From positions 10,809,501-10,873,500 of the forward strand of contig NC_135019.1 of the NCBI RefSeq assembly GCF_051020955.1: a DNA stretch of 64,000 bases, written 5' to 3'. The notes below the pieces were generated by a model. The model was not told the origin of the DNA, made no database searches, and saw only the letters and a program-made list of their open reading frames with translations. Source of the stretch: Megalopta genalis (lineage: Eukaryota; Arthropoda; Insecta; Hymenoptera; Halictidae). Position numbers and translations under genes: made by a program. Of this stretch, positions 11,310-22,165 are shown piece after piece. Each line of letters starts with the position of its first letter. The stretch's first letter is position 1.

Positions 11310-12049
11310 TATAGATTCGAATCAATATCTTAAATCACAGAATAAAATAATATTCATAAATTCTTGCACAGAATCGAAGAACCTGCGGCGCGTCGCCTGA
11401 CCATGATCCTCGAACTAAAGAGATAACAGTCTGAAAATGAAGTTGGGTAACGCGCGCGCAACACGCGTCGGACTATCGCTGCATGACAATGCGCAACGAA
11501 CAAAGTGGAAAAAAAAGCAGAAATGATCCGCTTCCGGTAGTTTATTCCGGAACAATATTATAGCTGCGGGCCATTCCACGTCAAATGATAACGCTCCGTA
11601 TGCACATGCTCTTGGATTTTGTATAAAACTGTATGGCGATGGCGGAGCTCCGTGTACCAAGCAAAAATCGATAGCCGGTCCCTCGACGTTGCACGAACTT
11701 TCAAAATTTATTTGCAGCGTCTGTGAAACTGTCCCCTTAGTACCTTGTAAATTTCATGTCGGTGCACGCATGATCGCCGGAGTTACAAATTTTTTAAAAT
11801 TATCTCCGATCGATACACGCGGCATCGTTCGAGAAGCTTGCGAGAACGCGCCGCCTCACAATTCAGAAAGCATAAACAACATCGAGAAGCCGGGCTTCAA
11901 TTTTCCGCGCGGAGAGCTTCGTTAGCCTAATCTCGCGGAAATCGCGAGACCAGAATAACAATTCCTCGAGCGGTTACAATGGCACCTCGATTGTCCGAGG
12001 TTCTGCTATTGGAATTTTGTATTTTTCAAACAAGTTGTTCGCGTAAATA
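11310..12049. other. no feature recognised
   Basis: Mixed composition. Frames at 11415-11660 and 11689-11925 have no motif. Confidence 0.45.
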
Positions 12050-12266
12050 TAGTAAATTCTCCGCAACCATTCTCGGGTTTGTAAACAAAAATGCACGATT
12101 TGGGATGAGGAAACACGATTATTCTATTCTCGCGGCTCGTTTTTACTGTTGTCGATTGTCAACGACTATAAAAGCGAGACGCAAGGCTCTCGAATAATCG
12201 TATCTCCTCTGCTCAAATTGTCCGTTTTTGTTTACAAGCTGAGGGACAATTGGGGAGAATTTACGG
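12050..12266. mobile_element. palindromic hairpin MITE (H family), copy 2, 217 bp
   Basis: It lies between TA dinucleotides, with TAGTAAATTCTC on the left and GGGGAGAATTTACGG on the right. The arms fold on each other: ACGATTATTC...CGCGGCTCGTTTTTA pairs with TATAAAAGCGAGACGCAAGG...CGAATAATCGT around a GTCGATTGTCAACGAC loop. AAATTCTCC subfamily. Confidence 0.85.
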
Positions 12267-12330
12267 TAGTTCGATCGAAAACGATCCACGCACGACACAC
12301 TATTCATTGTACAAATCGGTAAAGACTTAA

Positions 12331-12612
12331 CCCGAGAAAGATAACCTACGTCGCAGAGGCGCCTGCGAAGACTGTTGATTTTTGTTAATTTTTCATAGAG
12401 GTCTAGTGATTTAAGTTTAAAATTACTTAAAATATAAAAAAATATAATATAAATGCATTTTATTTTTACAATAATGCCAAACCTTTAAAATGACTAGATT
12501 AACTTAAATAAATATCCATTGTTAGTATAAAATTGACGCCTTAGAAAAGCATGCGCCTCTGAAGCGTATGGTTATCTTTTACGTACGTTGTCATATGGTT
12601 ATCTTTCTAGGG
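12331..12612 (-). mobile_element. piggyBac (IFP2-type) MITE, copy A, 282 bp
   Basis: It is flanked by TTAA on both sides (12327-12330 and 12613-12616). On the minus strand it begins CCCTAGAAAGATAACCATATG, continues through CAACGTACGTAAAAGATAACC and GTCAATTTTATAC, and ends GGTTATCTTTCTCGGG. This reproduces the layout of classical piggyBac ends (CCCTAGAAAGATA, an ACGTACGT/AAAGATAA repeat, then an AAAATTGACGC-like block). No coding capacity. It differs from the copies at 18066 and 56158 at only a few positions, and all three are exactly 282 bp. Confidence 0.93.
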
Positions 12613-12719
12613 TTAATCTAGCACTTGAGTGAAGCGAATTTTCTGTTAATCGAACTGTTGTACTGTCTCAATTAGCTTGGATAATCGTGGTTCTACCGTA
12701 ATTTCATTTCGCGTTGCAC

Positions 12720-13590
12720 TAAGGATCCAACAATAATGTCGTTGATCTCAAAGCAGCAGATTCAAAAGTCCACAAAATTAAATTTTCACAAGGGTATCGA
12801 AATGCTGAATTCGACAAATCCATCCACGAGCCTAATTTGGTAAAAATCGTAACAGCAGAATAAACGTTACCGGACCGAGTTTATTTGACTTTTATCTCGC
12901 GTTCTTCTATCTCTAACAAGGGAATCAACATTGACGTCACAGTGGCCAAAATCTACAAAATATAAATTAACACGTGAGAATTGACATGTTCAAAAAATGC
13001 ATCTACGAGCCTAACTTGGTAAAACTCGTAACAGCGGAATAAAAGTAATTGAACGTTTATTCGACGTCGAATTTTAATTAACGTTTATCCCGCGTTCTTC
13101 TATCTCTAACAAGGGAATCAACATTGACGTCAAAGTGGCCAAAATCCATAAAATTAAAAGGACACGTGAGAATTGAGATGTTCAAAAAATTCATCTGCGA
13201 GCCTAACTCGGTAAAACTCGTAACAACAGAATAAAGGTAATCGAACGTTTATTCGACGTCGAAGTTTAATCGACGTTTATCTCGCGTTCTACTATCTCTA
13301 ACAAGGGAATCAACATTGACGTCAAAGTAGCCAAAATCCATAAAATATAAATTAACACGTGAGAATTGACATGTTCAAAAAATTCATCTGCGAGCCTAAC
13401 TCGGTAAAACTCGTATCAGCAGAATAAATATAGCCGAACGTTTATTCGACGTCGAATTTTAATTAACGTTTATCTCGCGTTTCCCTATCTGCAACGAAAG
13501 AATCAACGCCGACGCGTCGAAGTAGCGGTTCGCAGAATCCGGGAAATTCAATTAGCACGTGAGAGCTGAAATGCCTGAAAGAGTTTCGTA
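12720..13590. repeat. tandem array, about 192-bp unit, about 4.5 copies
   Basis: CAAGGGAATCAACATTGACG recurs at about 12917, 13110 and 13302 and, diverged, at about 13495. A more decayed first unit starts near 12722. Each unit contains CATCTGCGAGCCTAACTCGG, TAAAACTCGTAACA and TTTATTCGACGTCGAA. The spacings are 193, 192 and about 193. Confidence 0.88.
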
Positions 13591-13625
13591 ACGGTTAAAG
13601 GGAGCAACGGGCTTCGAATCGAAAA

Positions 13626-13635
13626 GGTATAAATA
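13626..13635 (+). promoter_or_regulatory. possible TATA box
   Basis: GGTATAAATA stands alone in CpG-rich DNA, and about 30 bp downstream the sequence turns strongly GC-rich. A good donor site (CCCG|GTGAGTACG) follows at 14070. The spacing suits a core promoter with an initiator near 13660. This is a sequence match only. Confidence 0.3.
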
Positions 13636-13659
13636 TTCAAGGGTACAAGCGAAGCCCGT

Positions 13660-14069
13660 GTTCCGCCGGTGTCCCCTCCGACTCGATTCTCGACTGCGGC
13701 CTCATTGTCACCTTCGACTTTAGCCGCGGTGCAGCTCTGATCTATCTCTCCTCATGAAGCACCCTTGGTCCGGGATGCACCGGAGCGGAGGCGCAGCAGC
13801 GGAGTCGGTCGGTCGCGCGGGAGCGAGAAGTGGCAACCGCGACAAAAAAGAATCGTTTATCCACACCCTCAACCCCGTTTCCGCATAATAGATACGTGGG
13901 GGGACACGTACACACGCAGCGCACGTTCGAACGCCGGGCGAACCCGCGGGGTACCCCCGCCCCCCGCGGAGGGAAATGGGGAGCAGAAAAATCGCAAGTA
14001 GGACTGCCGCGGAAGAAGTGCACGTGCGCGGGTCCTCCGCTCGATAACAACATCCATCGGGAGTCCCGG
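13660..14069 (+). other. possible first exon ending at a strong donor
   Basis: This CpG-rich block starts about 25-30 bp after the TATA-like motif and ends at GTGAGTACG (14070), a near-consensus 5' splice site. The first ATG (13754) gives a 44-codon frame that closes at 13888 inside the block, so if real this is probably 5' untranslated. The longer open frames on both strands here are typical of CpG-rich DNA and lack motifs. Confidence 0.3.
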
Positions 14070-14434
14070 TGAGTACGAAAAGGTTTCGAGACCACTTCGG
14101 ATCTGCGGAAAAAGCCAGTCGCCACCGATCGGCACCGTTCGCTCGCCCCTTTTGTCCTGGAATCGCGCTCGCAACAAGCCGCCGCCGCGCCGCTGGCTGG
14201 ACAAAACGCAGAATTTAAGTCCAAGGTCGAAAATAACGTCCCACACACTCGACCTTTTTTTGCAACTCGTTTCGCGCAGAGAGCTTACCTGTACGAATCC
14301 CTTAATGGTCCGCATTAATTGCAGGAAATAGAAGATCGAATAGAAAGTCCGTTCCTTTCTTTTCCTTTCCATAATTATTGCGGATCGACGTTCTGAAACT
14401 TCTTACATTATTTCCAACTCATTACCGTTATTAA

Positions 14435-14675
14435 CACGTTCCGTGCCGAGCTTTTTTTACTCGAATCTTCACACTTTGATATTTTACTAAAACTTGATGT
14501 ATTACGTGCAATTATCAATTCTCGTACACATAACAACGTAACAAAAACTTATCAACGCCCATTCTTGCGGTGGAAATTGATTCTTCGGTTCTAAATTTCT
14601 TGTAAACAATTTGTTCAGTTCACTAAGTAAACATGCAAGCGTGTACCATCGATGGTACACGTGGCACGGAACGTG
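14435..14675. mobile_element. TTAA MITE, CACGTTCCGTGCC family, copy a, 241 bp
   Basis: TTAA stands on both sides (14431-14434, 14676-14679). The terminal inverted repeats are CACGTTCCGTGCC and GGCACGGAACGTG. A perfect 20-bp palindrome GTGTACCATCGATGGTACAC lies at 14641-14660, 15 bp from the right end. No coding capacity. It is nearly identical to the copies at 44532 and 45174. Confidence 0.93.
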
Positions 14676-14724
14676 TTAAAAATGGAAGGACGTTCTCGTC
14701 CAATTCATGCTTTTCACAATTTAA

Positions 14725-14966
14725 CCCCGTGCCGTACCATTTTCTTCCCAGTTACGATGATTGGGACGAGTTTTTCTGTTACAATCATTTCTTAGAAAAA
14801 GAAAAAGAAGGAGAAAATTTGCATTCATCGTGTGTGCCTATAATATTCGAATACTTAAATATCGCGGAGAAAGGAGCAGAATTTTATTGCAACTTAAAAG
14901 AATGGAATAACATTCATACGTTCTTACCAGAAATCTCCGTTAGGCTCGTTAAAGCACGACAAGGGG
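14725..14966. mobile_element. TTAA-type MITE, CCCC(T/G)TGCCGTACC family, 242 bp
   Basis: TTAA (14721-14724) precedes CCCCGTGCCGTACCATTTTC. The right end reads GCACGACAAGGGG followed by TCAA. The inverted termini match over about 14 bp with mismatches. A second, partial copy in the opposite orientation ends at 36202. The open frame 14633-14995 runs through two different MITEs and is therefore not a gene. Confidence 0.72.
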
Positions 14967-14970
14967 TCAA

Positions 14971-16075
14971 CGTCGACAGCTTTGATTTTGCATAATGATC
15001 CGCGGTATAGTAATAGGACGAGCGACGAATAAAATCGTAATTTTTAGCAAAAATCAACGGGAGTACACAGATTACGTATTCCACGCTCGTTACATTATAT
15101 TTGACGACGATTAAGGACGGACGGAAATTCCGCTGATTTTAGGTCATGACAGAACTGTTCCATATCGAATGCAGTCTCTGACAGAATATTCGAGAGCGAC
15201 GCGTATTTTTAATCTCGATTGTAATCGATAACCAAAGTGTCGCAGAAAGAGCCTGTTCAAAATTGATTTCTTCCGATGCTATCAGGGTTCGGGAAATATG
15301 CTCGACAATTTCCAATGGTAGCAGCTTTGCGACTTCGATAATTATGAAATCAAAAATATGAAAGCTGTCATTCGACCGGCGTACAGTGAGCTGGATCGAG
15401 AAATTCAGTGACATTCTGTTATAACTTTTGAACCATCGAAGATATTGCAATGAAATTTTCACCAAAAATATTGAAAAAATCGTTATTTTCAACTGTAGAC
15501 GATTAAATATTTTGTGCACAAAAGTCTCCAAAAGAATATGCTTTCGTTCTAGCTAGCTAACTTCCGAGCGCAAAAATTCGGGGCGCGTTTGATCTCGATA
15601 GATCCAAGTCAACGCGCCAATTACAAGTTGAGTGTGATCGATGACGGACACCGATTAAGCGAGGCTAATTTGCGGATATCCAGATTCCAGCTGATTCGAG
15701 TCGGCCGAAGCGATTCTAACGACGAAAAACGCGCGGGCCGCCGATCCACTCGAGCCGAGCCCCGCCGTTCGGTTTTTGGTGCCTAACACCGGCGCCCTAA
15801 ATCATCTGCGGCGGTAATTCAGCTGGAAACATTAGGCGAGGGAGCTGTTTCTTTGGCAGCTCCGTGTCAGACGCAGCGATTAACCCTTCTGCTACCGCGC
15901 GAATCGAGAAGAACCTGCGGTTCTCGAGGGATTCGATTGGTCGAAGGATTCTGCGCGGATGTCCGCGACGAATAACGAATTATTCGACCTCAAGAAATTC
16001 ATTCGGATGATTATCTTCGATAAATATTATAATTATCTTCGATTTGAGCACGCATAATAAAGATGGCAAGGTGTC
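14971..16075. other. no feature recognised
   Basis: AT-rich, then CpG-rich from 15550. The minus-strand 130-codon frame at 15139-15531 has no recognisable motif. Confidence 0.45.
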
Positions 16076-16236
16076 CACTCGCATTAATATTAGGACACCG
16101 TATTATTAAAAAAATTATTGCCCCTTTTTACTGTTTATGATAGTATTATCGAATCAATTCTACGGGAAACTCTTTCGTTGTAATCATAAGTTTTTAATAG
16201 CTGTCGCACTGTGTCCGGGTGTACCTTCTTCCCAGA

Positions 16237-16736
16237 TTCTACAAACGACTCCTTTGTTAATTTTGTAGCATTTTGTCCAGAATCTTTCTTTATTTTTCTT
16301 ATTATCTTGCGTTGGTCGCGAGTGTCTAATAATTTTGAACGACTTTTTGAGGGATTAAATCGATTCAATCCTCGCGAATGTACCTACAAACGACTACTTT
16401 GTTAACACTAAACCTACCAAGCAGTAATACTAACGGGCATGCACTGCTTCACAAAAGTGAGAAGACCGAATTTATTTAGAATTTGTAAAGTTTTTATTAT
16501 AAAACTTGCTCCAATAATGTAACTTATTCAAGCGTTTTCCATGAAAGAGTCTCGGAACTTTGCAGATTGCAAAATAAGAAAGCGGTCACTTTGATCGCGG
16601 TAGGTTTAGTGTTAATTTTGTAGCATTTTGTCCAGAATCTTTTTTTATTTTTCTTATTATATTGCGTTGGTCGCGAGGGTCTAATAATTTTGAGCGACCT
16701 TTCTGAGGGATTAAATCGATTCAATCCTCACGAATG
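16237..16736. repeat. 145-bp tandem duplication split by a MITE
   Basis: TCTACAAACGACTCCTTTG... at 16237-16381 is repeated from 16382. The offset is exactly 145 up to the TTAA at 16402-16405. After the 206-bp MITE plus target duplication the second copy resumes and ends near 16736. The duplication therefore came first, and the MITE then entered the TTAA of the second copy. Confidence 0.85.
16406..16611. mobile_element. TTAA MITE, CACTAAACC family, intact copy, 206 bp
   Basis: TTAA stands on both sides (16402-16405, 16612-16615), with ends CACTAAACCTACC and GGTAGGTTTAGTG forming a perfect 13-bp inverted repeat. It is nested in the duplicated Tc1-like transposase fragment. The pre-insertion sequence can be read directly from the other duplicate at 16257. 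Confidence 0.92.
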
Positions 16737-17202
16737 TATCTGCCACACTATTCTTGCTTACATTTAATAATTTGGCTGTATCTCTGTACGATTTTCGCTT
16801 TTCTTTGCGATAAATAACTAATTGTCGGATCTCAAAAGACGTATTTCTTCCTTTTCGTCCCATTTTCACAAGTAAAGCGTCTGATATCACCAATAATTTC
16901 TGTGACACCGAGTTCTCGGAACAAAATTTTATTTGTTTATAAAATTTGTTTATAAACGATGCGTGTTAGCGGCGTCGTCAATGTAGTACAGTACTTTTCT
17001 CTGGCGTCTAAGACGTTGCGACCGAATATTTTTGCGACGTTAAATCTTGTCACAATCTTGTTTATCGCTTATTATACAAAAGAACATGGTAATAAATAAA
17101 CGAAATTTATGTTTCTACTTACTATAAGAAGTGCTTTAATATATGAGATTTTGATTCAATAATACTATCATAAACAATGAAAAGGAGCAATAATTTTTTT
17201 AA

Positions 17203-17412
17203 CACTTCCACGACCGCGCTAGAAACCTCAAAAATTTTCATAAAATTAAAATATTTCATTCAATTGAACAAAAGTTACGAAACGAACTTATATGGCATCA
17301 ATTACTTCATCAGCATTCGTACCTTTTGCAAATCTTAATAAAATTAAGCAATCATTGAAAATAAATAAAAAATAAGCAAACGGGGAGATCTCCCCATTCG
17401 GTTGGCTAAGTG
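17203..17412. mobile_element. TTAA MITE, CACTT...AAGTG family, 210 bp
   Basis: TTAA stands on both sides (17199-17202, 17413-17416) and the short inverted ends begin CACTT. A perfect 14-bp palindrome GGGGAGATCTCCCC lies at 17382-17395, 17 bp from the right end. It interrupts the terminal region of the Tc1-like element: the uninterrupted sequence (AATAATTCTTCTAACAATA...) is present at 44120-44140. Confidence 0.85.
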
Positions 17413-17450
17413 TTAATAATATCGTGTCCGAATATTAATGCGAGTCACTG

Positions 17451-17976
17451 CAAATAAATTCAGTCTTGTAATTCTCATAAATCGACACACGTCGGACGCC
17501 TTTGGTGTTAACCCCCGGTTCTGGTAATTGGTGCTTGTATTTGCATAAAACTCGGCAGTCCAGTCGGTAACGGAATGTTCGTGTTTTCTGGTCAAATATT
17601 ATGCTATTCCAAGAACAATGATAGCGCGGAACCTAGCTACCGAAAGATTTGCCAGGCAAACGTTCAACGGCGCATGTCCCGTCAAAAGAAATCAATTTCA
17701 TTCGCGATTAGTACACCGTGAATTTTAAACGCGAAATAAAAATTCTGCTGTGCAAACTGCAAGATGCCGAACAGATATTTGCATACATAAGATATTTGTT
17801 TCTCTGCGGAAGAATCTTAACGAGTGGAAAACAGTGAAACGGTGTCTTGAAATTGCTCGTTAAAAAAACAAACAAAAGAAAGGGTATCTGAAACCAGTTT
17901 TATTCCGTTGCGTTCGATATACGAATTCTGTTCGGACACGGAATTATTTAAATTAAAATATCATTTACTAACTTTG
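17451..17976. other. no feature recognised
   Basis: AT-rich sequence between two element clusters. Confidence 0.45.
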
Positions 17977-17980
17977 TTAA

Positions 17981-18594
17981 CACTATGCCGTCCGGTGGCA
18001 CCACGCTGGTGCCACGCAAAAACTATCTGTTGTATGCCGGTGGTACCACTTTGGTGCCATTTTAACCCTAGAAAGATAACCATATGACAACGTACGTAAA
18101 AGATAACCATACGTTTCAGAGGCGCATGCTTTTCTAAGGCGTCAATTTTATACTAACAATGGATATTTATTTAAGTTAATCTAGTCATCTTAAAGGTTTG
18201 GCATTATTGTAAAAATAAAATGCATTTATATTATATTTTTTTATATTTTAAGTAATTTTAAACTTAAATCACTAGACCTCTATGAAAAATTAACAAAAAT
18301 CAACAGTCTTCGCAGGCGCCTCTGCGACGTAGGTTATCTTTCTCGGGTTAAAAGACTGAAATAACATTTGAACTATATTTCTTGCGTGTTAAAAGGCAGC
18401 AAACCAACTATAGCATTGTGCTTATTTAACCAAGAATTAAGCACGAAAATTCTTGGATGACTTATCTTAATTTTAGGAATTTATATTACCACCATCTCCG
18501 AAATTTTTTTTTAAATCTAAAATTTCCAAGCTATTATGCCGGCGTCAAGCAAAAGAATCATATCTAAGATCTGCATATCTAAGACAGCATAGCG
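17981..18594. mobile_element. TTAA element, CACTATGCCGTC family, 614 bp including a nested MITE
   Basis: TTAA stands on both sides (17977-17980, 18595-18598). Its inverted ends are CACTATGCCGTC and GACAGCATAGCG. Just inside the left end is the inverted repeat GTGGCACCA-CGC-TGGTGCCAC (17995-18015), followed by the palindrome GTGGTACCAC. The piggyBac-type MITE at 18066-18347 is inserted within it. Without that MITE and its TTAA the element is about 328 bp and non-coding. Confidence 0.82.
18066..18347 (+). mobile_element. piggyBac (IFP2-type) MITE, copy B, 282 bp
   Basis: TTAA stands on both sides (18062-18065, 18348-18351). It has the same ends and interior as copy A in the opposite orientation. 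It differs from copy C by single bases such as CATACGTTTCAG versus CATACGCTTCAG. It is nested in the CACTATGCCGTC element, so it is the younger insertion. Confidence 0.93.
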
Positions 18595-18869
18595 TTAATC
18601 TTCGCTGTACACCTTGCATAAAAATTTCATATTTTTAAAATTAAAACGACTGTCACGGTTAAACTACGTATTATTTCGGGTCCGAAAAATTCGTAAATAT
18701 TCTTCAGACGTTCTACAGTAAAGGTGAGCAGCTTTTTTCTTAAAAGTATCACTGTTACGTAGTAAACAAAATCCAGTAAGTTCACGCTTCGTGACTCGTT
18801 CGATACTTCGAACGCGGCTCGAGTCCGTCCCTACCTTCTGTCAAAGCCTCGTGCTGCGGGCTCTCGAAC

Positions 18870-19018
18870 TTCGCGCCCTCGCCTCTCATTGGACAGTGTT
18901 TTTCGTTAATAACTCGTAAACAAAGCCGCAGATTGCATTTCCGCGAAGGAAAAAGTTACTTAGAATGGCCTCGGCTATACCACATTTCCGTAATGCGAGA
19001 CATTTTTGGGACACCGTG
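18870..19018. mobile_element. C-family MITE, right-half fragment (copy 2)
   Basis: It contains CTCTCATTGGACAGTGTTTTTCG, TAATAACTCGTAAACAAAGCCGC, GAAGGAAAAAGTTACTT and the terminal CATTTTTGGGACACCGTG before TA. The left half is missing or unrecognisable. Confidence 0.78.
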
Positions 19019-20459
19019 TATATTCATTTTTCGTAAAAACACGTAAAATCTTCTTCAACGGTGATCAGACGAGAATTGTTATTGAAAGATCCGTAACGTT
19101 ACGAACGTCGCCTTGTTCGGACTTAATTATTCAAGATGACTCGCGTATTCAAAGGCACAGGCGGAAACGTTGCCGGTTTAGCCCGCAGGCAGGCCTGCGC
19201 CGCGTCAGAAGACTTCTCCATTGAATCTAATAAATAGGAATACGATACGGCTGGCATCGGTTCGCGGGAAATATGATAGCGGCCCCGTGCTCATGAATAT
19301 TCAGCTTTTAAAGTAAACATACACCTACAATGAATACGTAACTCGGCTTGTTACGAAATTATTAACAACAAGGCAACTCTTGCGAGCACGTTCGCGAAAT
19401 AAATCATAAGGCGAGGGGTTGACCGCGCGCGCACACGAAATAATATGCGAACTTCGGTGCCGCGAGCCAGCGAAACATTTTAACAGCGGCTTGGCTTGGC
19501 TCGGCTCGGCTCGGCTCGGCGCTGTCCACCGCGGGGTGACCTTTCCAGGGTGGCTATAGCTACGTGCATGACCACTGCGCCGGGATCTTCTAGCGAAAAG
19601 ATTAGCCCTCGTGCTACGTAGAGTCAACACGGCACTGCGAGGGGGGTGAGGGGGGGGGTGGTGGTGATATTCGCTTGTCGTGCCGCGATAACCTTTTTAA
19701 TACAATTTTTTACAACTTCTCGTTCCACGCGTACGTTGCGACGGAACTGCAGATTAATAAAACTGTAATCCAGCAATTAAGACGATGACATGATATGACT
19801 TCATTTTCAAAGCGTCTTCCCTCGGGATCACGGAGATATCCCCGGGGTGGATACAATAGTACAGTAAATTTGCCCCGCGAAAGGCCCGGAGCTCGGAATT
19901 GAAATCGCTAATCGCCAGACACTCGGACATGATTTTCCGAGCCGCGCGGTTCGTTTTTATAGAAACTCGAGGCAGTTGGCAAAAAAGGCAACAGTCGGCA
20001 TGCCGGTATACGTTAATACTTATCACTCCAACCGGCAGCAATGTTGTCAAGCTTTAAGCCAGCGTTCCGGCGTTCTATGAAATTCTTGGAATGATAAGGG
20101 TTAATATGAATACATAGTAATGCTGGAATAAAAAAAACGATGATTTAACTGTTTCGTTTCTAATTGCTCGCCACGATTCTAAGGCAATTTGGAGGCCACA
20201 TTCGACGGTCACGTAGCTAGTGTTTAGTACGTACTTCGTAGCTCCGCGGTTTTTCTTGCCTGACTCACACCCCAAACAAACCATTTTGTGTTGTCTTCTG
20301 GGAATTCGTGTCGCGTGCCGCATCGTACGCTCGACTGACTCCGGCGAGCCTTAGCATCGACGTAGCAATAAATCATATAAGCTTAGGATTAGCACAGGGA
20401 AATTTGGCATTTCCAGGAGAAACTATTGTATCACCTTTTGGCGAACCCTAAAATTGAAG
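19019..20459. other. no gene recognised; short G-rich and GGCTC repeats
   Basis: It contains a (GGCTC)n/(GGCTT)n tract at 19490-19522 and a G-rich patch at 19639-19668 with a run of nine G. The overlapping open frames have no motif. Confidence 0.5.
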
Positions 20460-20464
20460 TAAAA

Positions 20465-20730
20465 CGCTACAGAATACTGTAGAATGTAAAATGAGATAAA
20501 ATAAAATAAAATAATTAGCATATATACAACATAAATAGAATACATTCTAAAATGGGTAGCTCAAGATAGAATAGAGTAAAATGATAATAAGTATAACACA
20601 ATAATAATATAATATGATAACAAATGCAGTATATATGTTACAAATGATGTAAAATAAATAACATAATAAAAACGGGTTGAAATAGAGTAAAATAAATGCA
20701 GAAAAACGGAGTAAGATAAATAGATAAACT
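20465..20730. repeat. low-complexity AATAA-rich tract
   Basis: Imperfect AAATAAAATA and ATAATAA words over about 260 bp, A-rich on the + strand. Confidence 0.8.
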
Positions 20731-21836
20731 AATTTAAAACGTTTACACTTTAGTGTCAGTACGGTGACACTTTTCAGACGCACTGTGTGTGTGTGCTCGT
20801 CGGTAAAATTAAAGTTATGATTAAAATTCAGATTAAAATCCTAATGCATATGCAGACGAATAAATAAAACTACACGGTGTGAGAGATAAAATAAAAAAGG
20901 CGTCGCCGAAAGAAATCTCCGCAGCGAATACAATGCGATGATCGAAGCGTGGGGACTGCGAGGAACGTCGACAAAGAAAATGTTTGACGGAGAAAATTAG
21001 TGGCTCTTTCGCGGAGAAAACCGGCAGGCACTACGCGGACTGAATCAGCGGGTATTTCGCGCTCCCTATTGTTATTCGAGCGAAAGTTCCAATAACGCCA
21101 GATTAATTCAGACGCCTCCCGGAAACCTCGTCGTCAGGGATTTTCCTTTCCGGGATTGTTTTACGAGAACCGAAGAGCGACGGCGGCGGCGGCGACGACG
21201 ACGACGACGTCGCTTTGAAATTCCGATCGGTATTCCGGCTGAATTAATCAGTATCGATCGAGGCGAACGCTGTTGCGGCTGGTCCGCCCTTCCCGCGTCG
21301 CATTCGCGAATATTTTCCATTCGGCTGAGTTATACAGGCTACCGTAGCCCGATTCCAAGGGAACGCGACGCCACGGGTTCGATAAACCCTCGTGCTTCTA
21401 ATACCCGTGGCCTGCCGGACTCATGGTTGCGCCTGCCACACAACTGCTATGACCACCATCGCGGTTCAGCTAACTTCGCCGGATCGCTGTCCAGGGAACT
21501 GCATACTGCAAATTTGATCCGCTTCGCTTCTTCGTCCGGGAGAAGCCGTTTTGTTGTGGAACTAAATAGCGGGCGACGTAGTTCGGCTAGTTATTATAGC
21601 AAATGCCAAAAAAGGACGCTTTTTAAACTGTTTTAACATTCATTAATTTGTAACTTATCCAGTTTGGAAACTTCGAGGCAGTTTGTCCTCTGTATTTCGA
21701 TCTTTTTTCACAGCTTCACGTTGGTGAAGAGAATTTTTAAATTATTGTTTGAATACGAATTGAAGAAAGTGGACAACGTTTGGTAGATTGCGTTCGACGT
21801 CGTGACGAGCCTGATATCATAATAATAATTATTATG
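20731..21836. other. no gene recognised; short CGG/CGA tract
   Basis: A (CGG)n(CGA)n trinucleotide tract occupies 21179-21211 in CpG-rich DNA. The arginine-run frame across it is a by-product. Confidence 0.5.
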
Positions 21837-22165
21837 GTAGCAGTAACAACAACAATAATAATATAATATAATAATAATATAACAATATTTGTGTTACAAT
21901 AATATAATATAATAATAATATAATAATATCTATGTTACACACAATAATATAATATAATAATAATATAACAATATTTGTGTTACAATAATATAATATAATA
22001 ATAATATAATAATATCTATGTTACACACAATAATATAATATAATAATAATATAACAATATTTGTGTTACAATAATATAATATAATAATAATATAATAATA
22101 TCTATGTTACACACAATAATATAATATAATAATAATATAATAATATTTGTGTTACAATAATATGA
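21837..22165. repeat. AT-rich tandem array, 86-bp unit, about 3.8 copies
   Basis: The marker TCTATGTTACACAC recurs at about 21929, 22015 and 22101 (period 86) and alternates with ATTTGTGTTACAATAATA. The rest is AATAATATAATA. The units are nearly identical, suggesting recent expansion. Confidence 0.9.

Larger units (their letters stand above)
16143..16863 (-). pseudogene. Tc1-like transposase, N-terminal half, disrupted
   Basis: From an ATG at 16863 the minus strand reads MGRKGRNTSFEIRQL and a helix-turn-helix of the paired type (SYRDTAKLLNVSKNSVAD, about residues 25-42). After the interruption come RSKLLDTRDQRKIIRKIKKD and GKKVHPDTVRQLLKTYDYN, the second DNA-binding subdomain. The catalytic DDE half is missing. 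The frame is broken near 16735, duplicated over 145 bp, and split by a MITE. It is complementary to the C-terminal half kept at 43250-43880. Confidence 0.85.
16076..17450 (-). mobile_element. Tc1-like element, N-terminal-half deletion derivative with two nested MITEs
   Basis: Its outer ends match the termini of the Tc1-like copy at 43109-44164: CACTCGCATTAATATTAGGACAC on the left and GTGTCCGAATATTAATGCG on the right, with the internal end sequence GGAGCAATAATT. It keeps only the first half of the transposase (minus strand), which joins directly to terminal sequence near 16155. It has suffered a 145-bp tandem duplication and two TTAA-MITE insertions (16406-16611 and 17203-17412). Removing these leaves about 0.8 kb. 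Confidence 0.88.

Noticed and set aside
13742..14372. 167-168-codon minus-strand frames
   Set aside because: CpG-rich block with overlapping open frames on both strands, no domain, and a better reading as a + strand non-coding exon or chance.
14633..14995. 120-codon + strand frame
   Set aside because: It starts in one TTAA MITE and crosses most of another, so it cannot be a host gene; no transposase motif.
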